Positions 1 to 6,393 of a stretch of DNA of 14,719 nucleotides are shown piece by piece. The translations under genes were made by a program, and so were the position numbers. This stretch comes from Magnetococcales bacterium (lineage in GTDB: Bacteria; Pseudomonadota; Magnetococcia; Magnetococcales; Magnetaquicoccaceae), in contig JADGCE010000062.1 of NCBI GenBank assembly GCA_015229095.1, positions 1-14,719 of the forward strand, in the 5' to 3' direction. The notes under the pieces were generated by a model. The model did no database searches. It had not been told where the DNA came from and saw only the letters and a list, made by a program, of their open reading frames with translations. Positions within the stretch are counted from its first letter, which is position 1. Every line of letters starts with the position of its first letter.

Positions 1-1
1 C

Positions 2-253
2 GCTTCATTTAGAGAACATCCGGCACATGTGTTGCTTTATGCCGTGGCTGCCCTGCACGGGTTGATGGGCATGGGGCCGCCATTGAACAAGGAGACCGAC
101 CAGCGGGAGCAGTATCCCTTGAAAGAGGGGGTGTTGCTGCCAGAGGTCGTTGTCGCCGCACCGAAGATCATTGTTCCGAAAAAGCCGCAGGTCATCGTTT
201 TAGACAAATCCCGCAAGTCGTCCTGGTTGGGACCTCTTCGGGAGAGATGGTAG
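2..253 (+). CDS. C-terminal tail of probable phage terminase large subunit (partial)
   Basis: The reading frame is open from the left edge to a TAG at 251-253, so this is the end of a gene that starts outside the window; a GTG at 29 could start a 74-residue product, but nothing argues for it. About 83 residues are visible. The segment around YAVAALHGL resembles the C-terminal stretch of GpA-type terminases, where an R-N-E-A-L-D motif is followed by a tyrosine-alanine pair and an alanine-rich helix. Here the residues before the pair read REHPAHVLL, so the conserved asparagine, glutamate and aspartate are not kept. The very end (SSWLGPLRERW) is basic and tryptophan-rich, as in many such terminase tails. 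The gpW-like gene follows directly, which is the normal phage order (packaging ATPase, then head-tail joining protein). The identification rests on a short, weakly conserved tail plus position; it could be an unrelated protein or a decayed gene. Confidence 0.45.
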   Translation, partial: ASFREHPAHVLLYAVAALHGLMGMGPPLNKETDQREQYPLKEGVLLPEVVVAAPKIIVPKKPQVIVLDKSRKSSWLGPLRERW

Positions 254-267
254 GACGGGAGACGAAA

Positions 268-471
268 ATGAATTTCACCCAGGCAGAATTGGGTGTGCTG
301 AAAGAGGCTTATGCCGCCGGTGCCCTGCGCGTCACCCATGATGGCAAGACGGTGGAATACGGCTCCGAGTCGGATCTGCTGCGACGCATTCGGACCATTG
401 AAAGCGAACTGGCCACGACCGCCGGAAAGTCGCGTTCTACCCGCACCCGTTTGGGTTTTTCCAGGGAATAG
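268..471 (+). CDS. gpW-like phage head-tail joining protein
   Basis: This 67-residue protein has the look of the small gpW-type joining proteins of tailed phages. It opens with a helix (FTQAELGVLKEAYAAGA), continues with a beta hairpin (LRVTHDGKTVEYGS) and closes with a second helix (DLLRRIRTIESELA), the helix-hairpin-helix plan of lambda gpW. Family members sit at the head-tail junction and are needed before the tail attaches. I chose the ATG at 268 because GGGAG lies 7 bases upstream; the ATG at 247 adds seven residues, overlaps the preceding stop and has no better ribosome site. A portal gene would be expected next but none follows; the TA operon on the other strand begins 53 bases on. The gene itself appears intact, so the neighbourhood rather than the gene looks broken. 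Confidence 0.7.
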   Translation: MNFTQAELGVLKEAYAAGALRVTHDGKTVEYGSESDLLRRIRTIESELATTAGKSRSTRTRLGFSRE

Positions 472-524
472 TGCCATGGCGACTGGGTGCGACCATGTAC
501 CAACTGATCGATAGAAGGCAGTCG

Positions 525-818
525 TCAGGCTACAGAGGCGATGGGGTGAATTTCCATCAGTTGGGGTTCCAACCGACTCCGTTCCACATCCAGAGAGTAA
601 CGCGTTTGGAGGTTCATCCAAAACTCGGGGGTTGTACCAAAAAACCGACCGAGTCGCAGCGCGGTGTCGGCAGAGACACTGCGTTTGCCATGGATGATCT
701 CATTGAGCCGCCTCGGTGGCACGCAAAGTTCCTTGGCCAAGCGGTATTGGGAAATATGGAACTCTTCCAGGAATTCTGCGAGGTGCTCTCCAGGGTGGAT
801 AGGTGGGATGGTACTCAT
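525..818 (-). CDS. higA: HigA-family antitoxin, XRE-type HTH
   Basis: This 97-residue protein matches the HigA antitoxin family along its length. It starts with the typical IHPGEHLAEFLEE segment, has a helix-turn-helix at about residues 22-48 (ISQYRLAKELCV, then RRLNEIIHGKR), and then the signature SADTALRLGRFFGTTPEFW with LQTRYSLD near the end. HigA binds and neutralises the HigB RNase and represses the shared promoter. A longer reading is open to 896, but the ATG at 818 begins the family's usual MSTIPPIHPGE and has GAGGAG 7 bases upstream. It is the second gene after higB, 11 bases downstream; toxin-first order is the usual one in this family. It converges on the phage gpW-like gene. Confidence 0.92.
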   Translation of the reverse strand: MSTIPPIHPGEHLAEFLEEFHISQYRLAKELCVPPRRLNEIIHGKRSVSADTALRLGRFFGTTPEFWMNLQTRYSLDVERSRLEPQLMEIHPIASVA

Positions 819-829
819 TTCCTGACTCC

Positions 830-1111
830 TCAATGGTAGTCCACGATTTCCACATCGTGTGCATTGCCTGCTATCCAGACGAAGCAAGCACGCCACTGAT
901 CATTGATTCGGATGCTGTATTGTCCCAATCGATTTCCTCGCAAAGCTTCCAGATGGTGTGAAGGAGGGACGCGCAGATCATCCAGTTCGGAAGCTGCGTC
1001 AATCCGATCCAGACGCATTTTGGCTCTTTTCAGAATATCTCGAGGAAACGTCTTGGTGGGATAGCCGTGAAAGAGATTCTCCGTTTCTTTGCATTGGAAA
1101 CTCTTGATCAT
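830..1111 (-). CDS. higB: HigB-family toxin, RelE-fold mRNA interferase
   Basis: This 93-residue protein shows the HigB pattern: MIKSFQCKETENLF at the start, a central PPSHHLEALRGNR, then GQYSIRINDQWRACF and the terminal VEIVDYH. Family members have a RelE-like fold and cleave mRNA on the ribosome; the terminal DYH and the basic residues in the RINDQWR segment belong to the conserved face. I chose ATG 1111 because it gives the family's standard N-terminus; a longer reading to 1147 would add a non-matching leader. There is no Shine-Dalgarno sequence before this ATG. A possible -10 box ends 6 bases upstream, so the message may have almost no leader. The toxin appears intact. Confidence 0.92.
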   Translation of the reverse strand: MIKSFQCKETENLFHGYPTKTFPRDILKRAKMRLDRIDAASELDDLRVPPSHHLEALRGNRLGQYSIRINDQWRACFVWIAGNAHDVEIVDYH

Positions 1112-1117
1112 CGGAGG

Positions 1118-1147
1118 ATAGTAACGCGATGCGTCATTAAGAGGCAA
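1118..1147 (-). promoter_or_regulatory. candidate higBA promoter with operator in the spacer
   Basis: Read on the minus strand, TTGCCT (1142-1147) and TACTAT (1118-1123) are 18 bases apart, each matching 4 of 6 sigma-70 consensus bases. An imperfect inverted repeat at 1122-1139 (TAACG ... CATTA, with one mismatch between half-sites) fills the spacer, where a HigA dimer would block polymerase. HigA autoregulation is known for the family; this exact site is my inference. Confidence 0.35.
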
Positions 1148-1211
1148 GAGAATTCAGGGCCAGAAAAGGCATAGACGTGTGTTAACACTGCAAATACAGC
1201 AACTTGCAACA

Positions 1212-1242
1212 GGAAGCAGACTCCCGTTCAATGCCTGCCTCC
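1212..1242 (-). terminator. stem-loop directly after the 1243-1899 gene
   Basis: Reading the minus strand, GGAGGCAG (1242-1235) can pair with CTGCTTCC (1219-1212), 8 pairs including one G-U, with a 15-base loop. It abuts the stop codon of the coiled-coil gene. No clear U tract follows, so it may be a weak or factor-dependent terminator, or a chance structure. Confidence 0.25.
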
Positions 1243-1899
1243 CTACCAAACTTTTGGAACAAAATCGGGGCCATTGGCCAGTTGCACCCCCTCTCCGGCG
1301 GGACGGACGACAAACAGCCCCTGGGCCACGGCAAACGGTTCCACCCCCTCCTCCAGGGTAATGCCAGCCACCGCGCCATAGAGACGGCAGTGGGCATACT
1401 GGGGGAAAAAATCCCGGAATTCCGGTAATTGGCGAATATGACCCCGTACCTCCTCCAGGGTCAGGCGGCTGCTGACCAGCATCGGAAGGGCAACCTCATC
1501 GGCCACCAGCAGGAGATCAATACGCATGTAGCGATGGCCCGGCAACTTGGGGGCCAGGCGGGTCAGGGTTGCCTGGAAGGGGGCGGAGAGGCCATGCCCC
1601 GCAAACAGGGTGTCAGAGGCCGGGATAATCAACGCATCGATCAATCCGCCCCAACTGCCATCCCAGGCGGGACGGGCCGGCGGGGGTGGGGGAGTCTCCT
1701 CCAGGGGCTTCTCCAGGGGCTGCTCCGGCACAGCGGCTTGCAGACGCAGGATCTCCTGCCGCTGCTCCTCCACCACCTGTTGCAGGATCTGCAGGGTCTG
1801 CTGCCAACCCTTTTCCGCCTCCCGCAGGCGTCGCTCCCAGCGACGGTCTGTTTTGCGGACCATCTTTGCAGCCGCACGCAACGTCATGGATTGAGCCAT
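1243..1899 (-). CDS. coiled-coil protein with degenerate nuclease-like C-terminal domain
   Basis: This 218-residue protein has a charged helical N-terminus (about residues 15-57) that should form a coiled coil, a proline-rich linker (residues 69-77), and a C-terminal domain. The C-terminal part, with RIDLLLV, SRLTLEEV, FFPQYAHCRLYGAVAG and FAVAQGLFVV, resembles the family of coiled-coil proteins (DUF3782-like) with a PD-(D/E)XK-type domain. In related proteins as I remember them, a beta strand carries E-x-K just before the S-x-L segment; here those positions read L141-V-S143, so the catalytic pair appears lost although D128 remains. I chose ATG 1899 because the frame further upstream runs through a hairpin and low-complexity codons. 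The ribosome site is a poor G-run about 9 bases away. It is transcribed in the same direction as the GAF-HD gene but separated from it by 137 bases. Function unknown; likely nucleic-acid or scaffold related. Confidence 0.6.
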   Translation of the reverse strand: MAQSMTLRAAAKMVRKTDRRWERRLREAEKGWQQTLQILQQVVEEQRQEILRLQAAVPEQPLEKPLEETPPPPPARPAWDGSWGGLIDALIIPASDTLFAGHGLSAPFQATLTRLAPKLPGHRYMRIDLLLVADEVALPMLVSSRLTLEEVRGHIRQLPEFRDFFPQYAHCRLYGAVAGITLEEGVEPFAVAQGLFVVRPAGEGVQLANGPDFVPKVW

Positions 1900-1968
1900 G
1901 GTTCGTTTCCCCCCCCGGACAGTACGACAATGACAACCAGAAGAAATTAAGAATACAGAAAATCTCTC

Positions 1969-1997
1969 CTGGGGAGGGCAGTGAACCGCCTCCCCAG
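1969..1997 (-). terminator. possible terminator after the GAF-HD gene
   Basis: CTGGGGAGG (1969-1977) pairs perfectly with CCTCCCCAG (1989-1997), 9 pairs with an 11-base loop, 39 bases past the GAF-HD stop. On the minus strand only a short interrupted T-tract (gagattttct) follows, so termination may be partial. On the plus strand a T7 run lies about 13 bases away, but no plus-strand gene needs it. Confidence 0.4.
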
Positions 1998-2036
1998 ACC
2001 CCTCCACCCTTTTTTTCATCGGTGGAACGGCACACA

Positions 2037-3530
2037 TCAAACCGGTACGGGGCGCATACGCAGGGGAGTCACCGGCAAATCCGCCAAGGGCAGCGACGGT
2101 TCGCCAACCACCACCCCCGCCGTCTCCCGTTGCCAATACCGCTCCAGGGCATCCACAATGGCCGCATCAAATTTTTTGCCCACTCCCTGCCGCAGCACAA
2201 ACAGTGCCTCCTCCGCAGACATCCGTTTGCGATAGGGACGCTCCGCCGTCAGGGCCTCAAAAATCTCCGCCACCGTCACAATTTTTGCCAAAAAGGGAAT
2301 GTAGCGGTTCAACACCCCACTGCCATCCCCGGAACCCTCCATGTATTCATGATGCGCCGCTGCAATCGCCGGAACATGCCGATATTTGCGGGAAAAGCGC
2401 ATCCGACTCAAACGGTCGCGGGATTTGCCATATTCATGCAAACAACCCGCCACCCGAACCACATCCACATCACTGGCCGACAACCCCATCTCCTGGGCCA
2501 TACCACAGGCATAACGACTGACCCTTTGGGAACGACCCGCCGTCACGGCATCCCTGGCATCCAGGGAGGCCGCCATCCCATCCATAAAACTGTGAAACTG
2601 CGCCTCATGCTCCTGCAACAGCAGGGCGGTCTCCAGGGCCGTGGCAGAGAGGGCGGCCAGGCGCTGCAACACCTCCCGGTCGGCCTCGGTAAAGGCGGAC
2701 TCTCCCTGCTTGTTGATCACCTCCACCACCCCCAACGGCTCGCCGTTGCCGGCCAGCAGCGGCACCGCCAACATGTTCCGGGTACGATAACCGGTCTTGC
2801 GGTCGGTCTCGGCATTAAAAAATTCGCTCTGGTAGGCATCATCGATCCGCAGTGCCTGGCCGGTAAAGACCACCCACCCGGCAATGCCCAGGTTGATGCG
2901 GACATCGATGGCGGGGCGACCGCTCATCCCGGTGGCATAGAGGGCATGCAAAACACCCCGCGCCAGATCCAGGACAAACAGGGTGCCCCGTTCACACTCC
3001 GATTCCGCCACCCAACGATCGACCAGCAACCGGGCCCGCGCCCCGTCCAGGGTTTGAAAAAAGGCGGGGGTGGCGAGTTGCTGAACCTCCCTGGCCATCC
3101 GCTCCTCATCCGCCTGAGTGAAACAGCCCTCCTGCTTGTTCAGCAACTGTACCGCCCCCAACACCCGTTGACCATCCGTGAGCGGCACAACCAGCACCGT
3201 CCCGGTGCGATAGTCGCAGGCCAGATCCACATCCCGGTTGAAAAAAGGGACATGATAGGCATCCACCACGTTGACGATCTCCTTGCGGAGAAAGGCCAGC
3301 CCGACAATGCCCATTTTTAAATCCAGCCGGATACTCCCCTGCACACCCGACGCCGCCTGGGAACGGAGCTGCATCCGCTCCCAATCCAGGATAAACAGGG
3401 CCGCCCGATCGGCTCCGACCAACTCGGCCGCAAACTGGCTGATCAGCAGAGAGAGCCGCTCCCCATCCCGGATGGGGCCCAGTTGCAGTTGCATCTCCAA
3501 TAACCGGTTGCAGATGGCGGCGTTCCACAT
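2037..3530 (-). CDS. GAF-GAF-HD-GYP-like protein, output domain degenerate
   Basis: This 497-residue, apparently cytoplasmic protein has two GAF domains (about residues 22-160 and 175-305) and an HD-GYP-like domain (about 315-470). Both GAFs end in the motif known from cyclic-nucleotide-binding GAFs of phosphodiesterases and CyaB cyclases: N131-K ... F137 ... D141-E in the first, N273-K ... F280 ... D284-R in the second. The HD-GYP part normally hydrolyses cyclic di-GMP, but its signature is worn: the first histidine is R333, HD is H365-E366, the GYP triplet is GDG at 401-403, and the late metal aspartate is E422. About 20 residues with the middle histidine seem missing between HE and H393-H394. 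It is therefore probably a sensor or binding protein rather than an enzyme. An upstream ATG at 3593 would overlap the CusF-like gene by 41 bases without a ribosome site; ATG 3530 has GGGAG 8 bases before it. Confidence 0.85.
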   Translation of the reverse strand: MWNAAICNRLLEMQLQLGPIRDGERLSLLISQFAAELVGADRAALFILDWERMQLRSQAASGVQGSIRLDLKMGIVGLAFLRKEIVNVVDAYHVPFFNRDVDLACDYRTGTVLVVPLTDGQRVLGAVQLLNKQEGCFTQADEERMAREVQQLATPAFFQTLDGARARLLVDRWVAESECERGTLFVLDLARGVLHALYATGMSGRPAIDVRINLGIAGWVVFTGQALRIDDAYQSEFFNAETDRKTGYRTRNMLAVPLLAGNGEPLGVVEVINKQGESAFTEADREVLQRLAALSATALETALLLQEHEAQFHSFMDGMAASLDARDAVTAGRSQRVSRYACGMAQEMGLSASDVDVVRVAGCLHEYGKSRDRLSRMRFSRKYRHVPAIAAAHHEYMEGSGDGSGVLNRYIPFLAKIVTVAEIFEALTAERPYRKRMSAEEALFVLRQGVGKKFDAAIVDALERYWQRETAGVVVGEPSLPLADLPVTPLRMRPVPV

Positions 3531-3538
3531 GGGCAGCA

Positions 3539-3543
3539 CTCCC
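3539..3543 (-). promoter_or_regulatory. ribosome binding site deciding the GAF-HD start
   Basis: GGGAG on the minus strand lies 8 bases before the ATG at 3530 and inside the 22-base gap after the CusF-like stop. The upstream ATGs at 3593 and 3584 have nothing comparable, which favours the shorter product. Confidence 0.6.
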
Positions 3544-3552
3544 GTGACCCGA

Positions 3553-3849
3553 TCAACGAACCGGGGCAATCTCCGTGATGGCATACTGGCCATCGTCGCT
3601 CTGGGTGAGGGTAAAGCGAACCTGCTGGGGCGGCTTCAAGCCCTCCAGAGAAAGCCCCTTGCCGACGGTAAAATCCATCCGCATGGGAGGCCATTGGAAT
3701 TCCGGCACGGCAGGATGGTCAATGTTGAGAATTCTCTTTTGCGCATCCACGCCATGCAGGGTGCCGGTCACCTGGGCACTCTTGCCCGCCGCCAGGGCGG
3801 TGCCGCTCAGCAGGCCCAGCAGGGCAGCGACGAAAATTTTTTTGTACAT
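3553..3849 (-). CDS. CusF-like periplasmic copper/silver-binding protein
   Basis: This 98-residue protein has a clear Sec signal peptide (MYKKIFVAALLGLLSGTALA, cleavage probably after A20) and a mature domain of the CusF type. The metal-site residues are all in place: H45 in DHPAVPEF, W53, and M56 and M58 in WPPMRMDF. In CusF a histidine, two methionines and a cation-pi contact from the tryptophan hold Cu(I) or Ag(I), and the protein hands metal to the CusCBA efflux pump. No cusC, cusB, cusA or copper sensor is in the window, so its partner is unknown. Start ATG 3849 is supported by AAGGAG 7 bases upstream. It ends 22 bases before the GAF-HD gene, so the two are probably co-transcribed. Confidence 0.88.
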   Translation of the reverse strand: MYKKIFVAALLGLLSGTALAAGKSAQVTGTLHGVDAQKRILNIDHPAVPEFQWPPMRMDFTVGKGLSLEGLKPPQQVRFTLTQSDDGQYAITEIAPVR

Positions 3850-3893
3850 CTTTCCACTCCTTAGGGTTGTGTCGGGTTGAAATGGGTACAGGG

Positions 3894-3915
3894 TAGGCCG
3901 ATTTTCCCCGGCCTA
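3894..3915. repeat. perfect 7-base inverted repeat between anmK and the CusF-like gene
   Basis: TAGGCCG (3894-3900) and CGGCCTA (3909-3915) can form a 7-pair stem with an 8-base loop. It lies about 45 bases upstream of the CusF-like ATG and has no T run on either strand. It could be an operator for the CusF-like gene or part of the intergenic structure; nothing decides between these. Confidence 0.35.
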
Positions 3916-3942
3916 GCAACCATCCATCGGCTGCCCACACCC

Positions 3943-3980
3943 AAAAAACGGGCCAAAAGGGGGCATGCCCCACGCCCCCT
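3943..3980 (-). terminator. Rho-independent terminator of anmK
   Basis: On the minus strand AGGGGGC (3980-3974) pairs with GCCCCCT (3964-3958) around a 9-base loop, followed at once by TTTT and, 6 bases further, by T6 (3948-3943). The stem overlaps the anmK stop codon, a compact layout that is common for such terminators. Confidence 0.6.
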
Positions 3981-5115
3981 AGACCGGATGCACCGCTCCC
4001 AGTATGGCGGGCATGCGGGCCCCGGTGGCCCCTGGCAGTGAAGAGGGCAGACGGCGCAGGGTGCGCACCGCAAACCAGGCAAAGGCCTGGGCCTCCAGGG
4101 TATCCGCATCCACCCCCAGCGTGCTGCTGTCGACAATCTGGCTGCTGGGCAACGCTTTTTGCAGCCGATGGGTGAGATCCTTGTTTTTTGCCCCACCCCC
4201 ACACACAATGAGCCGGTGGGGGGGAGCCCCAAGGGCCTGCACACAGGCGGTTGCCACCGTGGCGGCTGTCAATTGGCTGAGGGTGGCAAAACAGTCCAGG
4301 GGCGACAGACCGGGAAAGGCTTGCAAAAATTGCTGCAAATAGGCGGCGCCAAAGGCCTCCCGACCGGTGGATTTGGGCAGCGGTCGACGAAAATAGGGAT
4401 GTGCCAGCAGCCACTGCAAGGCCGGGGCATCGACCTGGCCCTGGGCCGCCTGGGCGCCATCCGGGTCATAATTCTGACGCCCCTGGCTGGTCCGTTCTGC
4501 CAGCAGATCCAGCAGGCTGTTGGCCGGACCGGTATCCCCTGCCAACAACGGTGTCTCGTCCCCGGAGAGGGCGGTCAGATTGGCGATCCCCCCCAAATTG
4601 ACCACCGCCACCCGTTTCCCCGCTTCGGCGAACAGGGCTTGATGAAATAATGGGGTCAAAGGGGCCCCCTCCCCCTGTCGAGCCATGTCGGCGGGGCGAA
4701 AATTTGCTACAGTGGTGATGCCTGTCTCGGCGGCAATCACAAAAGGATTGCCGATCTGCATGGTAAAATGGGGAGGACGGTGACGGACAGTCTGGCCATG
4801 GCTGCCGATGACCTGAATCTGCGCCGCCGACATGCCACCCCGTGCCATGACCGCCAGGGCCGCCTGGGCAAACAACCGCCCCAACGCCTGGTCCAAATGG
4901 CCCAGGCGATCCAACTCCTCTTCGGCGGGTTCGTAAAGAGAGAGCACCTGGCGGCGAATATCCGCCGGGTAGGGGGTTACCTGGTGCGCCACCAGTCGGG
5001 GAGCGGTCACCCCGTCCGTGCGCAACAAAACGGCATCGATGGCATCCGCCGAGGTGCCGGACATGAGTCCGATGGCATAGACAGGGGCATCGGTACTGGA
5101 CTGGATCATATTCAT
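3979..5115 (-). CDS. anmK: anhydro-N-acetylmuramic acid kinase
   Basis: This 378-residue protein has the full set of AnmK motifs: GLMSGTS (16-22), GSHGQT (104-109), GEGAPL (148-153), NLGGIANL (173-180), DTGPAN (194-199) and CGGGAKN (305-311), the ATP-binding elements of the ASKHA fold. The enzyme opens and phosphorylates 1,6-anhydro-MurNAc to MurNAc-6-phosphate, a cytoplasmic step of peptidoglycan recycling. Length is normal for the family (about 370). The first motif reads GTSADAID where GTSLDGID is common, a mild deviation. I chose ATG 5115 because it gives the standard N-terminus just before the first motif and has GGAG 5 bases upstream; the frame is open much further, but only as the antisense of tyrS. 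It diverges from tyrS across 30 bases, a neighbourhood also seen in other proteobacteria. Confidence 0.96.
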   Translation of the reverse strand: MNMIQSSTDAPVYAIGLMSGTSADAIDAVLLRTDGVTAPRLVAHQVTPYPADIRRQVLSLYEPAEEELDRLGHLDQALGRLFAQAALAVMARGGMSAAQIQVIGSHGQTVRHRPPHFTMQIGNPFVIAAETGITTVANFRPADMARQGEGAPLTPLFHQALFAEAGKRVAVVNLGGIANLTALSGDETPLLAGDTGPANSLLDLLAERTSQGRQNYDPDGAQAAQGQVDAPALQWLLAHPYFRRPLPKSTGREAFGAAYLQQFLQAFPGLSPLDCFATLSQLTAATVATACVQALGAPPHRLIVCGGGAKNKDLTHRLQKALPSSQIVDSSTLGVDADTLEAQAFAWFAVRTLRRLPSSLPGATGARMPAILGAVHPV

Positions 5116-5145
5116 GCACTCTCCACGGGTTAGGCCAAACAGAAC

Positions 5146-6378
5146 ATGTCCACACACACGATCCCAACAACCGTTGCCCAACAGATGCGCATCCTGCAAA
5201 GAGGCATCGCCCAGCTGATCTCGGCCACCGAGTTGGAAGAAAAACTGGAACGATCCCTTGCAACTGGTGTGCCACTGCGCATCAAAGCCGGTTTTGATCC
5301 CACCGCCGCTGACCTGCATCTGGGCCATACCGTGCTGCTGCACAAAATGCGGCAATTCCAGCAACTGGGCCATCACGTCATCTTTTTGATCGGCGATTTT
5401 ACCGGCAGAATCGGCGACCCCACCGGCAAAAATGCCACCCGCCAACCCCTGACCCCGGAACAGGTGTCCCGCAATGCCCAAACCTACCAGGAGCAGGTTT
5501 TTCATATTCTGGATCGCGAAAAAACTCAAGTCGTTTTCAACAGCCAATGGATGGAGCCCTTTTCCGCCACCGAAATGATCCACCTGGCGGCCAAATATAC
5601 CGTGGCCCGCCTGCTGGAACGGGAGGATTTTGCCAACCGCTATCGCCAAAACCAGCCCATCGCCCTGCATGAATTTCTCTATCCCCTGGTGCAGGGCTAT
5701 GATTCGGTGGTTCTCAAAGCCGACGTGGAGCTGGGGGGCACCGACCAAACCTTCAATCTGCTGGTGGGCCGGGAGTTGCAGCGGGACTACGGCCAATCGC
5801 CCCAATGCGTACTCACCATGCCCATCCTGGAGGGGTTGGACGGCGTCCAGAAAATGTCAAAATCCTTGGGGAATTTTATCGCCATCCGGGATCCGGCCGA
5901 GGAGATGTTCGGCAAGCTGATGTCCCTCTCCGATACCCTGATGTGGCGGTATTATGAACTGCTCTCCACCCTGGACATGGAGGAGATCGACACCCTGCGC
6001 GCCCAGGTGGCAGCCGGCAGTTTTCACCCCATGACCGCCAAAAAACAGTTGGCCCATGAACTCACCGCCCGCTTTCACGGCCTGCAACAGGCCCAGCACG
6101 CCCAGGAGATGTTTGTCAACGTATTCGGCAACAAAGGCCTGCCGGAAGAGATCGAAACCCTCACCCTCAACAGTGCCGGGCAGGGTCTGGGGTTGGCCAG
6201 CGCCCTCACCCAGGCGGGCCTGGTGGCCTCCAACAGCGAGGCCTTCCGTATGATCCAACAGCAGGCCGTCTCGGTGAACGGCCACAAAGTGACCGACAAC
6301 CGCCTGCTGCTGCAGGCCGGCAGCGACTATCTGCTGCGGGTGGGCAAACGACGCTTTATGCGATTAACCCTGACCTGA
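5146..6378 (+). CDS. tyrS: tyrosyl-tRNA synthetase
   Basis: This 410-residue class I synthetase charges tRNA-Tyr with tyrosine in the cytoplasm. The HIGH-type motif is HLGHT at residues 58-62 and the KMSKS loop is at 236-240, both intact. The Rossmann part carries FDPTAADLHLGH and GDFTGRIGDPTG, followed by the helical anticodon-binding domain and a C-terminal S4 RNA-binding domain (about residues 345-405, with AVSVNGHKVTD). Length and motif spacing fit the bacterial TyrRS group with the long HIGH-KMSKS spacing (TyrZ-like). ATG 5146 keeps the family's N-terminal helix; ATG 5185 would remove part of it. Neither start has a strong ribosome site. It is first in a probable four-gene run, and its promoter must lie inside anmK. 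Confidence 0.97.
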   Translation: MSTHTIPTTVAQQMRILQRGIAQLISATELEEKLERSLATGVPLRIKAGFDPTAADLHLGHTVLLHKMRQFQQLGHHVIFLIGDFTGRIGDPTGKNATRQPLTPEQVSRNAQTYQEQVFHILDREKTQVVFNSQWMEPFSATEMIHLAAKYTVARLLEREDFANRYRQNQPIALHEFLYPLVQGYDSVVLKADVELGGTDQTFNLLVGRELQRDYGQSPQCVLTMPILEGLDGVQKMSKSLGNFIAIRDPAEEMFGKLMSLSDTLMWRYYELLSTLDMEEIDTLRAQVAAGSFHPMTAKKQLAHELTARFHGLQQAQHAQEMFVNVFGNKGLPEEIETLTLNSAGQGLGLASALTQAGLVASNSEAFRMIQQQAVSVNGHKVTDNRLLLQAGSDYLLRVGKRRFMRLTLT

Positions 6379-6393
6379 ACAGGAGAGCAAAGG

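Noticed and set aside
475..513. Short frame after the gpW-like gene as a portal remnant
   Set aside because: Only 12 codons (MATGCDHVPTDR) with no likeness to portal proteins.
1900..2136. N-terminal extension of the coiled-coil protein to 297 residues
   Set aside because: It runs through the hairpin at 1969-1997 and into the end of the GAF-HD gene, with low-complexity Gly and Cys rich sequence.
1686..3320. A 544-codon open frame on the plus strand
   Set aside because: It lies antisense to the GAF-HD gene and the coiled-coil gene, is rich in His, Pro, Gln and Arg, crosses a terminator-like hairpin and matches no family; a by-product of GC-rich codon use.
2037..3593. Frameshift explanation for the odd HD-GYP domain
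   Set aside because: The frame stays open with normal composition on both sides, and sequence after the missing segment (HHE, ERPYR, KKFDAAIVDAL) is in register, so this is divergence rather than a frameshift.
5116..5805. N-terminal extension of anmK to 608 residues
   Set aside because: The extra residues are antisense to tyrS, and the family N-terminus starts at 5115.
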